This document shows, in pieces, positions 5,907 to 5,943 of a DNA stretch of 5,943 bases. The DNA is from CAZNYN01 sp964577295 (GTDB taxonomy: Bacteria > Synergistota > Synergistia > Synergistales > Synergistaceae): contig CAZNYN010000074.1 in NCBI GenBank assembly GCA_964577295.1, forward strand, positions 1 to 5,943, read 5' to 3'. Under the pieces are notes generated by a model that ran no database searches, had not been told where the DNA came from, and saw nothing but the letters and a program-made list of their open reading frames with translations. Positions within the stretch are counted from its first letter, which is position 1. Each line of letters begins with the position of its first letter. The translations under genes were made by a program, and so were the position numbers.

Positions 5907-5943
5907 TCAGACGCAGAGGCGGTAAAAGTCTGCCGCGTTATTT
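5907..5943 (-). CDS. possible 3' tail of a convergent minus-strand gene (partial)
   Basis: Read leftwards from the window edge, one minus-strand frame gives NNAADFYRLCV and then TGA (5907-5909). The stop lies 11 bases before a terminator hairpin whose U-tract has the matching direction. With only eleven codons visible the product cannot be named. The placement of stop and terminator is the evidence. Confidence 0.4.
   Translation of the reverse strand, partial: NNAADFYRLCV

Noticed and set aside
5913..5933. Short hairpin GCAGA/TCTGC near the right edge
   Set aside because: The stem has five pairs and lies inside the presumed tail of a convergent gene. The stretch is cut off by the window end.

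Overview
The window holds four complete genes in two opposite transcription units. On the minus strand a GntR/FCD-family regulator (3322-4026) is followed by a two-gene operon: an NhaC-family membrane antiporter (1452-2975) and a saccharopine-reductase (fungal LYS9-like) oxidoreductase (102-1430). On the plus strand, divergent from the regulator, lies a single-chain iron-sulfur L-serine dehydratase (4330-5856). I saw no tRNA, rRNA, CRISPR array, insertion sequence or phage gene.

The organism is a bacterium with strong Shine-Dalgarno sequences, frequent non-ATG starts (TTG and GTG here), moderately GC-rich genes and very AT-rich intergenic DNA. An oxygen-labile-type [4Fe-4S] serine dehydratase, an NhaC antiporter and an amino-acid oxidoreductase fit an anaerobic amino-acid-fermenting bacterium, for example of the Synergistota or Clostridia. 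That assignment is an inference with low confidence.

Layout: 1-101 carries a bidirectional terminator and perhaps the last codons of a plus-strand neighbour. 102-2975 is the oxidoreductase/antiporter operon, with a 21-base gap between its genes. 2976-3321 is a 346-base control region. It contains a near-consensus minus-strand promoter (TTGACA, 17 bases, TAATAT), two overlapping perfect palindromes centred 10 bp apart on the -10/start region, several TGTATC repeats and a 14-bp stem hairpin. 3322-4026 is the regulator. 4027-4329 is the divergent spacer. 4330-5856 is the serine dehydratase. 5857-5943 contains a second terminator, oriented for a convergent minus-strand gene whose last codons may be visible at the right edge.

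Working model (inference): the GntR/FCD protein senses a small carboxylate or amino acid and controls the operon through the palindromes. The antiporter-like carrier imports an organic substrate or maintains the sodium gradient. The LYS9-like enzyme oxidises or forms a saccharopine-type secondary amine, which would connect lysine semialdehyde, glutamate and NAD(P)H. The serine dehydratase yields pyruvate and ammonia, and may be a partner or only a neighbour. The terminators at both edges suggest a self-contained module.
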